From NCBI RefSeq assembly GCF_030929555.1, contig NZ_JAVFVT010000004.1, positions 186,001 to 250,000 of the forward strand: DNA of 64,000 bases. Reading direction: 5' to 3'. Below the pieces are notes generated by a model. It ran no database searches and was not told the DNA's origin. It saw nothing but the letters and a program-made list of their open reading frames with translations. Each line of letters begins with the position of its first letter. Positions within the stretch are counted from its first letter, which is position 1. The translations under genes and the position numbers were made by a program. The DNA is from Paenibacillus sp. LHD-117. GTDB lineage: Bacteria; Bacillota; Bacilli; Paenibacillales; Paenibacillaceae. Shown piece by piece: positions 8,043 through 15,717 of this stretch.

Positions 8043-8420
8043 TTAGTCGATGATTACTTCTGGACCATCAAGCATCCAGTATTTCGTGGCATAATCGTCT
8101 TTGAATGCTTCGTCTAACACCGCTTGTATTCGTTCAAAATGCTCTGGACGCAAGCAATCCTTCGCCCGATTATCCCAATCTTCGTACATGCCGTTGTCGT
8201 ATTCGTCTTCGATGTAACGCTCAATCATATGCTTGGCATCAGCTTTCCAGCGTTGTTCGACCGCCACATACCATGTGTGAGGTTCGAAGCTTTCTCCGTC
8301 CGCAATCCGCTGTCTGAGTTCGGAAGGGGATACTGTGAAATGGGCATCTTCGTAGCTCAACAACGCACCCTCTGGAAGTTCAGATAGTTTAACTGTTTCC
8401 TTCACCTTAACTTCAATCAT
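8043..8420 (-). CDS. hypothetical phage protein, 125 aa
   Basis: An acidic, Trp/Tyr-rich protein of early-operon position. The third in-frame ATG (8420) is preferred since GAGAGG lies nine bases before it. A pattern such as YIEDEYDNGMYEDWDNRAKD suggests a small soluble regulator or inhibitor, but no family is recognised. Confidence 0.55.
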   Translation of the reverse strand: MIEVKVKETVKLSELPEGALLSYEDAHFTVSPSELRQRIADGESFEPHTWYVAVEQRWKADAKHMIERYIEDEYDNGMYEDWDNRAKDCLRPEHFERIQAVLDEAFKDDYATKYWMLDGPEVIID

Positions 8421-8461
8421 TTTCATCATCCTCTCAAATTTTGATGAACAATATGGATCGA

Positions 8462-8902
8462 CTATTCATCTGGATAGTCGTACATAACCTCGTCGAATGA
8501 ATCAGTGTCTGTCTGGAGTTGCTGAAGTTTATCCTGCAGCCAACTGATTGAATCTCCGCCAAGAATCTTGATTACATTAAGCGGCAGGTGGAATGTCATA
8601 ACGTCATTCTCATAGTCCAGGTCGTCTTCGCAAAGTCCTTCCGGATCGTTTTCATCGATCTTGAGTACACCGCTCTGCAGATCGAGGAAGTTTTGATAGT
8701 GGTCGTATATAATTCCAGTAGCAATCATGAAATAGCTGTTACCGTTGCGATATGCCCGCGTTAGCCACTGTGCATGTGCTCTGACCTCAAAGTTTTCCAC
8801 GACGAGATCGCTATCCTTGAGCATCCAATGCTCGGCGTACTCTAGAAGTTTCTTATGCTTGTCTTTTCCGAGGCCGCCATTATCGATTATTAATTGAGTC
8901 AT
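8462..8902 (-). CDS. hypothetical phage protein, 146 aa
   Basis: A soluble acidic protein with an alternation of helices and strands. The ATG at 8902 is chosen because GGAGG sits eight bases upstream; the ATG at 8917 overlaps that site. It is the larger of the unidentified early genes. No domain is recognised. Confidence 0.55.
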   Translation of the reverse strand: MTQLIIDNGGLGKDKHKKLLEYAEHWMLKDSDLVVENFEVRAHAQWLTRAYRNGNSYFMIATGIIYDHYQNFLDLQSGVLKIDENDPEGLCEDDLDYENDVMTFHLPLNVIKILGGDSISWLQDKLQQLQTDTDSFDEVMYDYPDE

Positions 8903-8921
8903 CCGTCCCGCCTCCATTTCT

Positions 8922-9164
8922 TCAATCTATATGTGTGTTGCAAACCCGCATGGCTTCTTTCAGGCTGGGTATGTTCTCCTTTATCAGCCGAATCTCGCTT
9001 GAGACAATTTCAGTGCGTGAATAACCTAGTTCATTTTCCAATTCTTCTAGAATGACATCCGGGTACTTAGCAAGCTGCTTTTCAGCGTCGCTTACAGCGG
9101 CTTTAAATTTGATTTTCACTACAGCTTCAACCTCGTATACAGCTAATTTACGATCGCTAATCAT
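8922..9164 (-). CDS. hypothetical phage protein, 80 aa
   Basis: The ATG at 9164 (MISDRKLAVYEVEA) follows GAGAGGAG at seven bases; the upstream in-frame extension to 9239 has no ribosome site. The product is beta-alpha-beta-like and highly charged. No family is recognised. Confidence 0.55.
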   Translation of the reverse strand: MISDRKLAVYEVEAVVKIKFKAAVSDAEKQLAKYPDVILEELENELGYSRTEIVSSEIRLIKENIPSLKEAMRVCNTHID

Positions 9165-9187
9165 AGGAGCACTCCTCTCGTTTACCA

Positions 9188-9427
9188 TCAGAACAACGTC
9201 AGCTGCCGGAACTCCAGCTCCTTCGAATGTCGTTGCCATTCCGTTTCGCTATAAGATCCGGCGCCGTCCGCAGCTCGGTAGAAAACTCGAACCTGTCCAT
9301 TCGGTGCTTTTACTTTTTTTTCAAAACGGACAAATCGACCTTCGATTTTATGGCTCCACTCTCCCGGCCGGCTTTGCAATATGTTCATTGTCAGCGCAGT
9401 GCATTCAGCCCATGAGATTCTTTCCAT
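9188..9427 (-). CDS. hypothetical phage protein, 79 aa
   Basis: A basic small protein that starts 5 bp after the methyltransferase stop and so is probably translated with it. It carries a beta-rich middle (GRFVRFEKKVKAPNGQVRVFY). No family is recognised; a methyltransferase accessory role is only a guess from position. Confidence 0.5.
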   Translation of the reverse strand: MERISWAECTALTMNILQSRPGEWSHKIEGRFVRFEKKVKAPNGQVRVFYRAADGAGSYSETEWQRHSKELEFRQLTLF

Positions 9428-9432
9428 ATGCT

Positions 9433-11094
9433 CTACACCAGCTGAAGCTCAAGTTGATGTTCGCCGCCGTACGGCACGTTTTTGCAAAGCTCCGGAAGAT
9501 TCACCTGGACAAGATGTTTCGCAAATGGCGGCGGTACCGAATTCCCGCAGCGGGCGACCTGAGCTGACTTCGGATATTGCTTGCCGTCCGCATCCCGATC
9601 GATGATGTACTCCGAAGGGAAGCCTTGCGCGGCGAATAGTTCATGTGGCTCCAGCATCCGCATGCCGATGTCGACGATCGCATAATCTTGACCGTGAACC
9701 GTCACCAGTCCGAAGCGATCCTTCGTCGGGATCGTGTGCAATGGCTCCGTCAGCTCCTGACCTTCACCGGTACCGTAATATTTCATGAGGAATGCCCTGA
9801 CTTCTCCGAAATGAAGCCCCCCGGCCGTTATCGTCTGGATCGGCTCCGTGATAGGCTGGCCCATGTTTTGCCCCTTCATCTTGATTAGATGGCTTGTGAC
9901 GATCCCGTAACGATTTGATGTATCGAGCGTCAATATCGGACGGTCGAGCGTCTGGCCGCGCGCATCGTGGCTTGTCGTTTCGCTGTGGTATTGAGTGAGG
10001 AATGCCGTAACAAGGGAATGATGGTCCTTCGTAGTAATTGTCGGTAGCGGATCGATCACGTCAGCTCCGGGGCCGTTGTAATTCCCTCCATAGTTCTTAG
10101 CAAGAAACGGCTTAATTAGCATATGATGCCCGCCCGTCGTTATGGTTCGAAGCGGATCCGTAACGGGGCTTCCTGGATGCCTGCTTGTATTCACACCCAA
10201 CACTGGAGTGATCAGCAGATGCTCAGCCTTCGTAGTGATCGTCGTAAGTGGTTGATCGATTGGATACTGGAGCCGGTTGCCGCCGAAGCCGGTCTGCCCG
10301 ATCCTGGCGATGAACGGCCGCGGGTTGTTGACGACGAATTTCATGATTCCCCTTGCGATCCGACGCATCGTATTTTCGGCGAGCGGTCGCTTCCGCTCGA
10401 AGATACTCATGCACTCGAGCGACCAGTCGATGACATCAGCAGCCGGCACCCATGGCTTCAGTTTCTTCCGCTTCACCTCGATACTGTTCGGATCGCCGTG
10501 CGTCGGTTCTGGCCATACGATCGGGCGGTCGTCGCAGCGTGCGATAAGGAAAAACCGCTTGCGGATCGTCGGCGCGCCATAGTCGCACGCTCGAAGCTCC
10601 CGATAATCGACGTCGTAGCCCTGCCGCTTTAAGGCGTTTATGAAGGCTTGGAACGTTTTGCCCTTATTGTCTGGGTCCGGCATGCCGTCTTTAAGCAGCG
10701 GCCCCCATGTCTTGAACTCCTCGACGTTCTCAAGCATGATGACTCGCGGTCGGACCGTTGCCGCCCATCGAAGCGCTACCCAAGCGAGCCCGCGAATCCC
10801 CTTTTCCTTTGGCTTTCCGCCTTTTGCTTTGCTGAAGTGCTTGCAGTCCGGCGACAGCCAACAAAGCGCGACCGGTTGACCCTTTGTCACCTCTCGCGGA
10901 TCGACATCCCAGACAGATTCGCAATAATGCTCGGTATCGGGATGATTTGCTTTGTGCATTGCGATCGCTGCCGGATCATGATTGATTGCAACATCGACAC
11001 TCCGGCCAAGCGCAAGTTCAATGCCTGTGCTAGCCCCTCCACCGCCTGCAAAATTGTCGACTACTAGCTCCCTCAATAATTGTTTCGCCAACAA
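9433..11094 (-). CDS. DNA cytosine-5 methyltransferase with repeated recognition region
   Basis: The 553-aa product is a C5 cytosine methyltransferase that would methylate phage (and host) DNA, most likely protecting it from restriction. Visible motifs are the SAM-binding FAGGGGASTG (about residues 15-24), the catalytic cysteine in SPDCKHFS (in place of the usual PPCQ), ENVEEF and TIRKRFFLIAR. The C-terminus carries the GNSVPPPFA box. Between about residues 265 and 480 lie six imperfect repeats around a D/E-P-x-x-T-I-T-T core, where the target recognition domain should be. Start is TTG after GGGGGAG, overlapping the previous gene by 65 bp. No companion restriction enzyme is visible. Confidence 0.93.
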   Translation of the reverse strand: MLAKQLLRELVVDNFAGGGGASTGIELALGRSVDVAINHDPAAIAMHKANHPDTEHYCESVWDVDPREVTKGQPVALCWLSPDCKHFSKAKGGKPKEKGIRGLAWVALRWAATVRPRVIMLENVEEFKTWGPLLKDGMPDPDNKGKTFQAFINALKRQGYDVDYRELRACDYGAPTIRKRFFLIARCDDRPIVWPEPTHGDPNSIEVKRKKLKPWVPAADVIDWSLECMSIFERKRPLAENTMRRIARGIMKFVVNNPRPFIARIGQTGFGGNRLQYPIDQPLTTITTKAEHLLITPVLGVNTSRHPGSPVTDPLRTITTGGHHMLIKPFLAKNYGGNYNGPGADVIDPLPTITTKDHHSLVTAFLTQYHSETTSHDARGQTLDRPILTLDTSNRYGIVTSHLIKMKGQNMGQPITEPIQTITAGGLHFGEVRAFLMKYYGTGEGQELTEPLHTIPTKDRFGLVTVHGQDYAIVDIGMRMLEPHELFAAQGFPSEYIIDRDADGKQYPKSAQVARCGNSVPPPFAKHLVQVNLPELCKNVPYGGEHQLELQLV

Positions 11095-11227
11095 CGATCT
11101 CCCCCGTTCTGGTCTTATTTTTTCGTTTCAACTCGGCTTGCGCGGCGATCCGGTAGACCCAAGGAGCTTCATCATCTTCGTAAGCTATGTTCCGGAGTTG
11201 TTCCTCTGTTGCTTGGATCCAATCCAT
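11030..11227 (-). CDS. hypothetical phage protein overlapping methyltransferase start
   Basis: A 65-aa charged protein starts at an ATG with AGAGGAG and runs 65 bp into the methyltransferase gene in another frame; its start also lies within the 3' end of the gene before it. Dense overlap is typical of phage operons. No family is recognised. Confidence 0.5.
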   Translation of the reverse strand: MDWIQATEEQLRNIAYEDDEAPWVYRIAAQAELKRKNKTRTGEIVVGETIIEGASSRQFCRRWRG

Positions 11228-11463
11228 CTTGGCGCTCCTCTTCCCGTTTTCATTTCTTGATCAGACGCTGTTTTCTCCCACAAATCTGAAAAAAATTTCT
11301 GCATGATACCCGGAATCTTTTCACTTCGAACTGATGCGAGAGTTAAGTCTGTATACATGCTTCGGGCTAAATGATCAAGTGATTCCAACTTTTCACGAAA
11401 AAGCCACTCATAACTCTCCATGATCTCATCCTTCGAGTTGGTGTAGTGCTTATTCCCGGCCAT
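11185..11463 (-). CDS. hypothetical phage protein, 92 aa
   Basis: A helical protein whose ATG overlaps the stop codon of the upstream HTH gene (TAATG), showing translational coupling. Residues 12-60 look like one long helical hairpin. No family is recognised. Confidence 0.55.
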   Translation of the reverse strand: MAGNKHYTNSKDEIMESYEWLFREKLESLDHLARSMYTDLTLASVRSEKIPGIMQKFFSDLWEKTASDQEMKTGRGAPRWIGSKQQRNNSGT

Positions 11464-11726
11464 TAGTCATAACACAGCGCCATGCTTCTATGACGCGGCT
11501 GGACACCCCAGCGGCTGCCGAATAACAAGGATTTCTCGTTATCGCTGAGCCTGTCGATAAGAGCGATAGCGATTTCTTCTCGCTTTCGGAGAAACAATTT
11601 CGCAATCTGATTAATCGTGTACCCTTCTCGCCATAGGCGATCCAGTTCGACAAGCTGATGCTCGTCCCACACGTAATTTAATTCTTCGCAAACGATCGTA
11701 CGATTCATCTTTGGTTTTTCAGTCAT
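11463..11726 (-). CDS. small HTH-like phage protein
   Basis: The 87-aa product has a helix-turn-helix-like stretch (LDRLWREGYTINQIAKLF, about residues 27-45). It lies between the replication gene and the run of coupled small genes leading to the methyltransferase. A DNA-binding role is inferred from this stretch only. Confidence 0.55.
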   Translation of the reverse strand: MTEKPKMNRTIVCEELNYVWDEHQLVELDRLWREGYTINQIAKLFLRKREEIAIALIDRLSDNEKSLLFGSRWGVQPRHRSMALCYD

Positions 11727-11743
11727 CCTCTATCTCCCCTCAG

Positions 11744-12802
11744 TCAAAATGGGACTGGCTCGGTTTCCTTCCCATCCAGTTTTCTCGCAAGTCTTCTCAG
11801 CTCTTCAAGTTCGTCAGCAGTTACCGATTGGGTTTGCTGAGATTCCTTCACAATTTCTATCGCAGGCTTGTTAGAGAAACCGCCTCCACTTCGGTTCCCA
11901 CCGAACTTTGCATTCTTCCTCTCGTCGAACTCTGTATCCACCAGTTTTGCCTTATCAAGAGTAGTTGCTCCGGATTTGAAATATGTCTCCAAGGTACTGA
12001 TTGCGAAATTCAAGTTGTAGTTGTCGGCTTTTTTCTTCATGCGTTCAAGGGCGTGAATAACAACAGACTCTTCGATTCCGTCCTGATCAATAAAGACTGC
12101 CAGCTTCTGCATTTGCCATGGTGTAAGATCTCGGTGAAAGAGCCTTGAGTGTGCAGAATAAAACGATTCACTTTTCGAAACTGACCGAGACGATATATCA
12201 TACTCTATATCTTTTTTGTCTTTAATAATGTCTTTAATAATGTCTTTAGACAGCTGTTTACGCCTACAGCCGCAAGGGTTTGAGGGCAGTTGGACTTCTT
12301 GTTTTAAGAAGTTGTAACTTCTTGTTTTAAGAAGTCTCAACTTCTTATTTTGAGAAGTCGACAGCAATTTGATGTTCAATTTAGATGGCGAAAACTTCTT
12401 AATTTGAGAAGTCGCTTTCTTCTCGATTTGAGAAGTTTGAGCTCCTAAATTTTCGCTGATTAATTCCCGGAATCGATCGTCGTCCCACCCTCGAACGGGG
12501 CTTATTTGCCACTTGTCATAGTCCTTGTTCACACTGAAAATGGATGCTGATTTTTCCCATGTAATGACCCGGCAGCTTGCCAGATAGTCCAATTCTTTTC
12601 GAATATTCTGGGCGCCGATCCCACATATTTCGAAATCCTTAAGCTTAGGAATGAGTGCCATTTTCTTCTGACAGCCGTAAGAAAGCCGCCAAATGAACAG
12701 GATGATGTCCTTCTGCCGCTTGCTGAAATCCCGGCGAATGATCTCGTTCCATATTTCATTGGCGAGCTTTACAAAGCCCTTCTCGGGCTGAGGATTCGCC
12801 AT
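11744..12802 (-). CDS. phage replication protein (Rep_N_O type)
   Basis: The 352-aa product begins with the winged-helix origin-binding domain of the lambda O/phage replication protein family (residues about 8-100: FVKLANEIWNEIIRRDFSKR, later LTPWQMQKLAVFIDQDGIEE for the C-terminal domain resembling DnaD). Like lambda O, its gene carries iterons in the region coding the linker between the domains (12294-12436). It would load the host helicase at the phage origin. No separate helicase loader gene is seen in the window. Start ATG follows GGAGAT. Confidence 0.85.
   Translation of the reverse strand: MANPQPEKGFVKLANEIWNEIIRRDFSKRQKDIILFIWRLSYGCQKKMALIPKLKDFEICGIGAQNIRKELDYLASCRVITWEKSASIFSVNKDYDKWQISPVRGWDDDRFRELISENLGAQTSQIEKKATSQIKKFSPSKLNIKLLSTSQNKKLRLLKTRSYNFLKQEVQLPSNPCGCRRKQLSKDIIKDIIKDKKDIEYDISSRSVSKSESFYSAHSRLFHRDLTPWQMQKLAVFIDQDGIEESVVIHALERMKKKADNYNLNFAISTLETYFKSGATTLDKAKLVDTEFDERKNAKFGGNRSGGGFSNKPAIEIVKESQQTQSVTADELEELRRLARKLDGKETEPVPF
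12294..12436. repeat. five 19-bp palindromic iterons, probable phage origin
   Basis: Five copies of ACTTCTTNTTTTGAGAAGT-like palindromes lie at 12294-12312, 12317-12335, 12340-12358, 12394-12412 and 12418-12436. Spacing is 23, 23, 54 and 24 bp. They lie inside the replication gene and encode repeated TSQ(I/N)(E/K)K peptides in its linker, the same arrangement as the lambda origin inside gene O. Confidence 0.85.
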
Positions 12803-12815
12803 GGCCCTATCTCCT

Positions 12816-12974
12816 CTACGCTGGGATGGATCTTTGCTGATTCGTGTCCTTATGGACGATCAGCAGTTCGCTCTTGCTATGGTCTACCTTGCTGACGAGC
12901 CATTCCTTGGATTTAAGTCCGGCCCATTCCATCGCCAGTTTCTGCCTCAAGGTTGGCTTCTTCCCATTCTTCAT
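12816..12974 (-). CDS. DUF6906-like small phage protein, 52 aa
   Basis: Reading leftward from ATG at 12972-12974 gives a 52-residue protein beginning MKNGKKPTLRQKLAMEWAG and containing LLIVHKDT. This is the pattern of a very common short Bacillales phage protein family (DUF6906). GGGGGA lies upstream of the start. It sits between the 107-aa gene and the replication gene. Its function is not known. Confidence 0.75.
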   Translation of the reverse strand: MKNGKKPTLRQKLAMEWAGLKSKEWLVSKVDHSKSELLIVHKDTNQQRSIPA

Positions 12975-12987
12975 AGCGCTCTTCCCC

Positions 12988-13311
12988 CTATTCGGTTTGC
13001 TCCTCGACCATGCGGATTAAGAGCTTCAGCTCTCTCGCGTAAGGTGTAAGGTATTGCTCCCGTATGGATTCATAGAACTCCATATCAGGCCATGCCCCTT
13101 CTGGTTCCAGGAGCGGCGTGAGCTTGATACCGTCAAGATCTCGCCGCATGACCATACCCGCCGATCGTAGCGTCCACATTCGACTAAGGAGCGTATAGGA
13201 CTTTTGATGGTCCTTTATATGTACCACGATTAATCGAAACAGTCGCCGCCAACGATGGCTGTCAAATTTCGAATCCGGTAACGGATCTTCAAGCAAAAAA
13301 GCCAGCTCCAC
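12988..13311 (-). CDS. hypothetical phage protein, 107 aa
   Basis: A helical, basic protein beginning at GTG with GGAGG seven bases upstream. It contains several Trp/Arg-rich segments (HRWRRLFRLIVVHIKDH). No family is recognised; its early position just before the replication genes suggests a replication or regulatory accessory. Confidence 0.55.
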   Translation of the reverse strand: MELAFLLEDPLPDSKFDSHRWRRLFRLIVVHIKDHQKSYTLLSRMWTLRSAGMVMRRDLDGIKLTPLLEPEGAWPDMEFYESIREQYLTPYARELKLLIRMVEEQTE

Positions 13312-13367
13312 GCCGTGCCTCCTCTCAAGCAGAATGATAGATTATTAGATTTTCATAGAGCATGATG

Positions 13368-13423
13368 CTTGCCTGCATCTTCAGGAGGCCGAATCTATTC
13401 GACATTCTGAAGATATAGGCAAG
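13368..13423 (-). promoter_or_regulatory. long nested stem-loop in early operon
   Basis: CTTGCCT (13368-13374) pairs with AGGCAAG (13417-13423); inside, ATCTTCAG pairs with CTGAAGAT, and inside that GAAT with ATTC. The whole 56 bases fold as one extended hairpin in a 133-bp gap between two early genes. No T-run follows in either direction, so an RNA-processing or translation-control role is more likely than termination. Confidence 0.45.
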
Positions 13424-13444
13424 CGACCTATATCTCCCTGGCCC

Positions 13445-13615
13445 CTACTTGGTTTGGGTGCTCAGGCAATCTATTTGTCCGGCACGATACATGTCCTTAA
13501 AGAGCAGATCAAACACCGTGATCGTCTCTTTGTCCCATCGTTGCAGCCATTCTATGTATCGCTCTTCTGTTTCCGTCAATGGACGCTTTAACGCGTATTC
13601 AAGACCTTTCTGCAT
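13445..13615 (-). CDS. hypothetical phage protein, 56 aa
   Basis: The start is taken as ATG at 13615, with AGGGGG upstream, giving a small charged helical protein (LTETEERYIEWLQRWDKE). It overlaps the end of the HNH-like gene by 17 bp. No family is recognised. Confidence 0.5.
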   Translation of the reverse strand: MQKGLEYALKRPLTETEERYIEWLQRWDKETITVFDLLFKDMYRAGQIDCLSTQTK

Positions 13616-13964
13616 CACGACACCCCCTCTGCAGGAGGTATGCACTGGTGCCGATCTCCCTCACTTTCCGTCTGAAGCGAATCCCTTGCGGTGTTTCATC
13701 CAGCCATATATGGCATTCCTTGCAGACATGTAGTAGGTCATCGACAGTCGTTCTGTAGGGAATGATGCGGCGGCCAATCATGTGAGCCCGATCCGTCGCG
13801 CACGCGCCGCGGCATTTCTCGTTCAGTTCGCAGATATAATCAGATCGGTTCTTTAGACTCCGATCAGCGGCGGCGCTGATCGCCCCCAGCAGACGTTGCG
13901 TTGGCTTAACTCGTCTTTTCTTGCCTGGCTTCGGTGCCGGATTGAACTCCAATGAAAGGTCCAT
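13599..13964 (-). CDS. HNH-like zinc protein of phage early region
   Basis: The 121-aa product has CELNEKC and later CKECHIWLDE, with AHMIGRR between, which together look like the Cys/His core of HNH-type or NinG-like phage recombination proteins. ATG follows AAGGAGG at six bases. It overlaps the upstream zinc-ribbon gene by 59 bp in a different frame. Nuclease activity is not shown; the catalytic His/Asn pattern is only partly visible. Confidence 0.6.
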   Translation of the reverse strand: MDLSLEFNPAPKPGKKRRVKPTQRLLGAISAAADRSLKNRSDYICELNEKCRGACATDRAHMIGRRIIPYRTTVDDLLHVCKECHIWLDETPQGIRFRRKVREIGTSAYLLQRGCRDAERS

Positions 13965-14148
13965 TGAAAGCCTCCTTCGTAATCATGAGACGACCGGCCC
14001 CCAGGCAGCTGAAATACAGCGATGTAAAGAATGGGCAGATCGGCTCTTCCGTAGCGGCCGGATCAATGGCATATACATCCTCGCAGTCGGCACACTGGTA
14101 AATGGCGAATATCTTTCCAGTTAGGTTCTTGATTGGAATCGGAATCAT
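13906..14148 (-). CDS. small zinc-ribbon-like phage protein
   Basis: An 80-aa product with CADC near residue 19 and further cysteines (ICPF, SCLG). Its last 59 bases overlap the start of the next gene, whose ribosome site lies inside it. It overlaps the end of the 86-aa gene before it by 4 bp. The function is unknown. Confidence 0.5.
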   Translation of the reverse strand: MIPIPIKNLTGKIFAIYQCADCEDVYAIDPAATEEPICPFFTSLYFSCLGAGRLMITKEAFNGPFIGVQSGTEARQEKTS

Positions 14149-14405
14149 TCCTTCACCATCTTTCGTGGATGTGTTATAATGAATGCAATGAGATTCCTTA
14201 GACGGGATTTCAACGATGTCCGCCCTTGCCGGCGGGCATTTTTCTTTTCTTCTTTTGTAAAACGAATCAACATTTTTAAGTATGCTTCTTGTGATTGGCG
14301 CTTACCTGGAACCATTCTTTCCGGGTGCCGGCGAACGATCTTTAAATTATGCTTAGCTGCTTGACCAGCCATAACTGCATCACTCACCAATGAACTCCTA
14401 TTCAC
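14145..14405 (-). CDS. basic hypothetical phage protein, 86 aa
   Basis: A strongly basic (Arg/Lys-rich) protein beginning at GTG with GGAGGGG upstream, with a central stretch RFTKEEKKNARRQGR. Charge suggests nucleic-acid binding, but no domain is recognised. It lies 12 bp after the second XRE regulator. Confidence 0.5.
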   Translation of the reverse strand: MNRSSLVSDAVMAGQAAKHNLKIVRRHPERMVPGKRQSQEAYLKMLIRFTKEEKKNARRQGRTSLKSRLRNLIAFIITHPRKMVKE

Positions 14406-14417
14406 GGATACCCCTCC

Positions 14418-14672
14418 TTAAGCTCCAATGGATTGCATTACATTATGAATTAACGAGATGCTGTCAACGCCGAAAAGATAGGCCACGATAACTTCCCGTG
14501 TGTTAGTCACTTCTGCCCACTGCAGAATGATGTAAATGTCTGGTGAATTTCGATTTCTCTCATACTTGCTTACACAGCTCCTGGATATATTCAAGCGCTC
14601 CGCAAGCATTTCTTGACTCAATCCTGCTTTTACACGGCATGCAAGTAACAGTTCACCAATTTCAAGTTTCAA
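14418..14672 (-). CDS. second XRE-family regulator
   Basis: The 84-aa protein is an XRE helix-turn-helix regulator: CRVKAGLSQEMLAERLNIS then CVSKYERNRNSPD (residues 12-45). TTG start follows AAAGGGGGTG. Two GGAAC/GTTCC dyads sit immediately upstream (14691-14734), so it probably controls its own promoter within the early operon, separately from the Cro/CI switch at 15.7 kb. Confidence 0.8.
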   Translation of the reverse strand: MKLEIGELLLACRVKAGLSQEMLAERLNISRSCVSKYERNRNSPDIYIILQWAEVTNTREVIVAYLFGVDSISLIHNVMQSIGA

Positions 14673-14690
14673 TAGATTTCACCCCCTTTC

Positions 14691-14734
14691 GTTCCAAATT
14701 GGAACATTATGGAGGGTAGTGGAACAGACGTTCC
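14691..14734. promoter_or_regulatory. paired GTTCC/GGAAC operators
   Basis: GTTCCAAATTGGAAC (14691-14705) is a 7+7 palindrome. GGAACAGACGTTCC (14721-14734) is a second dyad in the reverse order of the same half-sites. They lie 19 bp and 49 bp upstream of the TTG start of the second XRE gene. The 14673-14868 gap holds no other convincing gene. Confidence 0.55.
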
Positions 14735-14868
14735 GGATATTATGTTGTAAAATAGAATCATACGTTCCCCACTACATCCCCGAAATGCTTCCCTCTCTCT
14801 AAAGTCCACTGCCATTCCCCTGCTGCAGCCCGGCATCCCCCCAGATGCTGGGCCCATTCCTTCCATCC

Positions 14869-15198
14869 TCAAGCACTTTTTTCAGTGAATATCTGACCGA
14901 ACCTCGAATCCAAGAATGCCGCCATCTTCGGAGCATGGAAGCTCCAAACCTGTCCTTGGTTCTTCGGATAGAACACGAATCCGCCTTGATCTACATCAAG
15001 CAGCTTGCGGAAGCGCGGTGGGAACAAGATGTTCTCCTTGATCCAGATGCTGCTCCGACCTACTCGCTTCTCCAAATCCTTCATGTTCCAGTAAACACCC
15101 ATCAGCTCGTTCTTCTTCAGTTCATCCAGTTCTACCCGGCTGATCAGCACCGAGTCCGCAGGTATTGGAATAGCCAATTGAACATTCAATGTCTGCAT
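14869..15198 (-). CDS. DUF771 phage protein
   Basis: The 109-aa product contains ELKKNELMGVYWNMKDLEKR and IWIKENILFPPRFRK, the pattern of the DUF771 family found just after cro-type genes in Firmicutes phages. It is predicted to be a small winged-helix-like protein resembling excisionases. ATG follows GGGAGGG. It lies in the first leftward transcript from the immunity switch. Confidence 0.75.
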   Translation of the reverse strand: MQTLNVQLAIPIPADSVLISRVELDELKKNELMGVYWNMKDLEKRVGRSSIWIKENILFPPRFRKLLDVDQGGFVFYPKNQGQVWSFHAPKMAAFLDSRFGQIFTEKSA

Positions 15199-15219
15199 TT
15201 GAGCCCTCCCTGGTTAAAG

Positions 15220-15456
15220 TTATGTCTTGTTGATGATGCTGACGTATGCTCTGATCGATGCTGCAATTAATTGGATTTCAATCGCGTTGCAGTCATGGTG
15301 TGAAGTCAAGTGTCGCCAAATTTCATTTGTGATTCGGAGTAAATCTTGCTGGCGATGCAAGCTAATCGGCAGGCTGTATTCTGATGAAGCAGCTACTTCC
15401 GAACTCCAATCTGTGTTCAAGCTCCCATTTAAATCGTTGGGCTTGTCCACTTGCAT
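15220..15456 (-). CDS. hypothetical phage protein, 78 aa
   Basis: A soluble helical protein between the Cro-like gene and DUF771, starting at ATG right after AAAGGAGGAA. No motif is recognised. Confidence 0.5.
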   Translation of the reverse strand: MQVDKPNDLNGSLNTDWSSEVAASSEYSLPISLHRQQDLLRITNEIWRHLTSHHDCNAIEIQLIAASIRAYVSIINKT

Positions 15457-15468
15457 TTCCTCCTTTGA

Positions 15469-15699
15469 TCACGCCATAGTTTGCGCAACGTGAACTTCTT
15501 CTGCACCAAAAAGATGCTCAATCGGCTTTTCAAGCAAATTCGATAGAGCAATAGCTGTTCCAATCGAAACTCCACGCTGGCCATTCTCCACCATGCAATA
15601 TTGGCTTTTAGACTTGTAACCCAGATATTCAGCTACCTGCCCCTGCGTAAGACCTTTTTGTTCACGTGCTGCTCTTAATTTTTTTCTGTCGGAACTCAT
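15469..15699 (-). CDS. Cro-like XRE regulator
   Basis: The 76-aa protein carries an XRE helix-turn-helix (AAREQKGLTQGQVAEYLGYK, then QYCMVENGQRG). It is the first gene of the leftward transcript and is divergent from the CI-like repressor, the usual place of Cro. Its promoter is very clear: TTGACA at 15761-15766 and TAATAT at 15738-15743 with a 17-bp spacer that contains an operator. Confidence 0.85.
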   Translation of the reverse strand: MSSDRKKLRAAREQKGLTQGQVAEYLGYKSKSQYCMVENGQRGVSIGTAIALSNLLEKPIEHLFGAEEVHVAQTMA

Positions 15700-15717
15700 T
15701 CCGGATCACCACCTTTA

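Noticed and set aside
12294..12436. CRISPR array
   Set aside because: The repeats are short palindromes inside a coding gene with spacers of only 4-5 bp for most, and no cas genes are present; they fit iterons.
12801..13049. Rightward 82-aa frame opposite the early operon
   Set aside because: It is the shadow of a well-supported 52-aa leftward gene (12816-12974) with ribosome site and family pattern, and of the start of the 107-aa gene.
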